This document shows, piece after piece, positions 35,022 to 37,203 of a DNA stretch of 37,203 nucleotides. The notes below the pieces were generated by a model, which did not search any database, had not been told where the DNA came from, and saw only the letters and a program-made list of their open reading frames with translations. The translations under genes and the position numbers were made by a program. Source of the DNA: Sphingobacteriales bacterium (GTDB lineage Bacteria > Bacteroidota > Bacteroidia > Chitinophagales > Chitinophagaceae); the NCBI GenBank assembly GCA_024642285.1, contig JAHEBJ010000022.1, forward strand, positions 1 to 37,203, given 5' to 3'. Position 1 is the first letter of the stretch. Each line of letters opens with the position of its first letter.

Positions 35022-36901
35022 AAAGCTTTAATTTTCCGGTGGATCGTAATCAGCGTACCCTTGCTATTTTCGATGTCGAATTCAATATCAAAATCTTTCA
35101 TCCTTTTTTTCATATTCTTAAGCCCGTTTCCAAACTGGCGGATATTATCAAAATCAATACCTACACCGTTATCATGTATATATAAAGTTAGTCCATCGTC
35201 AACCCTTATTAGATTAATGTTTACTTCGGTGGCTTTTGAATGTTTAAGGATATTATTCAGCGCTTCTTTAACAACCAGAAACACATTTCTCCTGATCGCA
35301 CCGTTCACCTCAACATTTGGAAGTTTCTCCGGTAAATTGATCTTACATATAATGCCCGTGTCTTCAAAATATTCAAGCGCATAACTCCGGATATATGCTA
35401 TCATATTGCTTAGCGAATCATTGCTGCTGCTCATACTCCAGATGATGGCATTCATCTTATCTAATAATTCATTGGCGGAGGCAGATATCTTGTCGATCTC
35501 GGGGATAGGGTTGCCGCTTAATTTTTTTCTGGCCAGCTCGCTGTACAAACTAATTGCGGTCATACCGGCACCAAGGTCGTCATGCATGTCAGCGCTGATC
35601 CTGTTTCTCACTTCCTGTTGTGCTGTTATTACGGCGATCTGCGTTTCGTATTCCTGTTTCTCTGCTTCCAGTTTTAATGCCTCCTGTTGTTGAATGCCCA
35701 TGATGAGTTCACGCCGGTTTTTATAGGTTAAACCAAGCAGAAAAAATGCCAGTTCGCAAACAATACCTGTGTTATAATGAACTATTGACGAAGTAAAAAA
35801 AGAATGCGTTCTTATACCGAGAAGAATAAGTGAAAGTGATATACCAGAAAAAAAGATGAGCACTCCATTGCCCCATGCTATATAGTTGAATAACCGGTTT
35901 TTTACTTTTAGTGCTAAAACAATGAACGTGATGCCGATGCCCATGATGAAAATTTTCATGATATTCTCCAGGTAATATTGTGGCAGGTAGGTGTCTGTAA
36001 AAAAATTCAGATATGTGTAAACACCCAATAACAGCAACACAAAACGTTCGCCATATTTTAAAACTTTGTCTAGCAACTCATATTTCAACTTTGTGTTTAG
36101 AAATTGTCTGGTAAAAGTTATATAGAATACTGTTCCCAGAACTAAAAGTAAAAAATCAATATAACTATAATATAAATTGATAAAAGGGCCTGTGTTTTTT
36201 ACAAGGGATGAATTAAAAAAAATAAGCAAAAACATACAGGTTGAATAAAGGGCATTATAAACAAATTCAGGCTTTCTGCTGATGATGTAATTGGTGAGCA
36301 TAAACAGTATCATCATAAACAACACGCCACTCAATATCAGGCCATAAACCTGAACATTTGTTTTAAAACCAATGATGTGATTAAGATATTTTTCAAAATT
36401 TTCTTCAAGTATAAATTTCGGGGTTATATAATTGAAGTCATTTTTTATAAACCTGAGCTTAAATAAATAAGTGGTTGAAGAACCGGGATCGATGGTAAGT
36501 TTTATATATGCAGGAACACTGTCATGCTGCATTATTTCTTCATACTTCTTATTCTGGTTATATATTTCAATGGACCGAAAATTATAACCGATAAAAAAAT
36601 AGCCCGAAACCGGCTTGTCAGATGAGTTGTATAATTCTGTCTTTAAGTAAAGTGGGTACCTGATCAGTTCAACGGGGATTTTTTTGCGTTGCTGAAAATC
36701 CACCAGGTTAGAAAAAGATATTTTCCACATTTCCGAAATCGAGTAATTGTCAGTTTTGTCGATAAATATTTTGGTCTTTACAGGTAAGTCAGCTTCCAAT
36801 CCGGCTGAAACATCAAAAACTTTTGAGGTGTCAACTATAGCCTGTCCAAAACAAACAGGGATAAAGAAATAAAAGGTCATTATGGTAAGCAGTTGCTTCA
36901 A
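35018..36901 (-). CDS. Sensor histidine kinase, 7TMR-DISM with HisKA_3
   Basis: A 627-residue two-component sensor. A signal peptide (about 1-20) and an extracytoplasmic beta-rich domain of the 7TMR-DISM extracellular type (about 30-175) precede seven membrane helices (about 180-390). A coiled coil (about 395-430, QQQEALKLEAEKQEYETQ) leads to the NarL/DesK-type dimerisation domain, where H440 in ADMHDDLGAGMTA is the phospho-acceptor. The ATPase domain has the N-box EALNNILKHSKA, G1 IHDNGVGID and G2 GNGLKNMKKRM. The DISM domain is thought to sense carbohydrates or other small ligands. No response regulator lies in the window; members usually pair with NarL-type or LytTR-type regulators. It has a good promoter and its own transcription unit. 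Confidence 0.93.
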   Translation of the reverse strand: MKQLLTIMTFYFFIPVCFGQAIVDTSKVFDVSAGLEADLPVKTKIFIDKTDNYSISEMWKISFSNLVDFQQRKKIPVELIRYPLYLKTELYNSSDKPVSGYFFIGYNFRSIEIYNQNKKYEEIMQHDSVPAYIKLTIDPGSSTTYLFKLRFIKNDFNYITPKFILEENFEKYLNHIIGFKTNVQVYGLILSGVLFMMILFMLTNYIISRKPEFVYNALYSTCMFLLIFFNSSLVKNTGPFINLYYSYIDFLLLVLGTVFYITFTRQFLNTKLKYELLDKVLKYGERFVLLLLGVYTYLNFFTDTYLPQYYLENIMKIFIMGIGITFIVLALKVKNRLFNYIAWGNGVLIFFSGISLSLILLGIRTHSFFTSSIVHYNTGIVCELAFFLLGLTYKNRRELIMGIQQQEALKLEAEKQEYETQIAVITAQQEVRNRISADMHDDLGAGMTAISLYSELARKKLSGNPIPEIDKISASANELLDKMNAIIWSMSSSNDSLSNMIAYIRSYALEYFEDTGIICKINLPEKLPNVEVNGAIRRNVFLVVKEALNNILKHSKATEVNINLIRVDDGLTLYIHDNGVGIDFDNIRQFGNGLKNMKKRMKDFDIEFDIENSKGTLITIHRKIKAF

Positions 36902-36917
36902 TCGGGCAAAGTTTTAC

Positions 36918-36946
36918 CAAACGTACATAAATTAGATGATATCAAA
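36918..36946 (-). promoter_or_regulatory. Predicted histidine kinase promoter
   Basis: On the minus strand TTTG (36946-36943), a 17-base spacer and TACGTTTG (36925-36918) fit the Bacteroidota pattern. The transcript would begin about 10 bases before the start codon. Confidence 0.55.
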
Positions 36947-36993
36947 TGAAGCAGCTCCTTTTTTTATCCTGTTTTTGAAGTACGGGTTTTCTA

Positions 36994-37001
36994 TATCTTT
37001 G
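36994..37001 (+). promoter_or_regulatory. Predicted ftsK -7 box, possibly leaderless
   Basis: TATCTTTG fits TAnnTTTG exactly; a TTTG at 36974-36977 is 16 bases upstream. The usual start, 6-7 bases past the box, falls on or next to the A of the ftsK ATG at 37008. Confidence 0.45.
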
Positions 37002-37007
37002 TTGGCA

Positions 37008-37203
37008 ATGGCGAATAAATTAAAAACTTCAAAAACAAAGGAAAAAGCTCCTGATCAGTTAAAACAGGAGAAAGAGGAAACTGTTGAAGTAAAACAATTA
37101 CTAAAGGACGATCGTACTCATAAAATAGCGGGAAGTATCCTGTTGTTGCTGGCATTTTTATTTTTTATCGCCTTCACTTCTTATTTATTTACCTGGGGCG
37201 AAG
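37008..37203 (+). CDS. ftsK: DNA translocase FtsK, N-terminal part (cut by window edge)
   Basis: The first 65 codons of a gene that runs off the window. MANKLKTSKTKEKAP and a Lys/Glu-rich stretch come first, then KDDRTHKIAGSIL and a membrane helix (about residues 42-60) ending FTSYLFTWGE. This is the typical start of Bacteroidota FtsK/SpoIIIE proteins (basic tail, DxRxxKIxG, first helix, FTSYLFTW). FtsK sits at the division septum and pumps chromosome termini. The motor and gamma domains are outside the window, so the call rests on this segment alone. Divergent from the histidine kinase gene (106-bp gap). Confidence 0.75.
   Translation, partial: MANKLKTSKTKEKAPDQLKQEKEETVEVKQLLKDDRTHKIAGSILLLLAFLFFIAFTSYLFTWGE

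Noticed and set aside
35061-35693. Two plus-strand frames of 95-107 codons opposite the histidine kinase.
   Set aside because: Shadow frames; the minus-strand kinase domains with H440, N, G1 and G2 boxes explain the region.
1-37203. Search for tRNA or rRNA genes, CRISPR arrays, transposases, integrases, restriction or defence genes and polyketide or peptide biosynthesis clusters.
   Set aside because: None was seen; the window is mostly conserved chromosomal genes with envelope functions.

Overview
The window is a chromosomal stretch of a Bacteroidota bacterium, most likely of the order Chitinophagales (Chitinophagaceae-like; this rank is my inference from gene repertoire and style). The signs are low GC, starts without Shine-Dalgarno sequences, several promoters of the Bacteroidota type (TTTG, a spacer, then TAnnTTTG), signal peptides ending in AQ or SQ, a Mrp protein without its usual CxxC, a CarboxypepD_reg-like secreted protein, a 7TMR-DISM histidine kinase and an FtsK N-terminus of the Bacteroidota kind. 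I see no phage, integrase, IS element, CRISPR array, rRNA or tRNA. Most genes are housekeeping or envelope genes.

Layout. 86-2953 is uvrA (+), closed by a two-way terminator. 3119-10025 runs on the minus strand: a beta-barrel-like outer membrane protein, an ElaA-type acetyltransferase, an L,D-transpeptidase-like secreted protein, a lipoprotein esterase, an MsbA-type ABC exporter and a GT4 glycosyltransferase. A 356-bp AT-rich divergent region separates this from a second, paralogous glycosyltransferase and a methyltransferase on the plus strand (10382-12297). Then come a four-helix membrane protein and aspS (-), a SIMPL protein (+), and a 2029-residue alpha-2-macroglobulin (-) with an intact CAEQ thioester motif. 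The gap 21708-22039 holds an orphan plus-strand terminator, a perfect palindrome and the sucD terminator, so it may encode a small RNA.

22040-29836 (-) carries sucD, mlaF and mlaE (no MCE/MlaD partner nearby), the malic enzyme-phosphotransacetylase fusion maeB, a DUF4442 protein, a WCSWC thioredoxin-fold protein and a membrane-anchored papain-like peptidase with a DUF4384-like tail. 29837-30422 is a gene graveyard: a decayed reading frame whose 3' part reads as the end of a DUF4139 protein and whose 5' part reads as the start of a lipoprotein, followed by a REP-like palindrome. 30423-33181 (-) is a probable mrp-lysA-secreted protein operon. 33314-35021 (+) has a CarboxypepD_reg-like protein, aroK and a DUF423 protein. 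A histidine kinase (-) and the first 65 codons of ftsK (+) end the window.

Themes: envelope building and protection (A2M, ABC exporter plus glycosyltransferases, MlaEF, LDT-like protein, peptidase, FtsK), central metabolism (SucD, MaeB, AroK, LysA), and DNA repair and translation (UvrA, AspRS). The more unusual points are the candidate small RNA, the chimeric pseudogene and the repeat-like tracts lying in frame inside the A2M gene.
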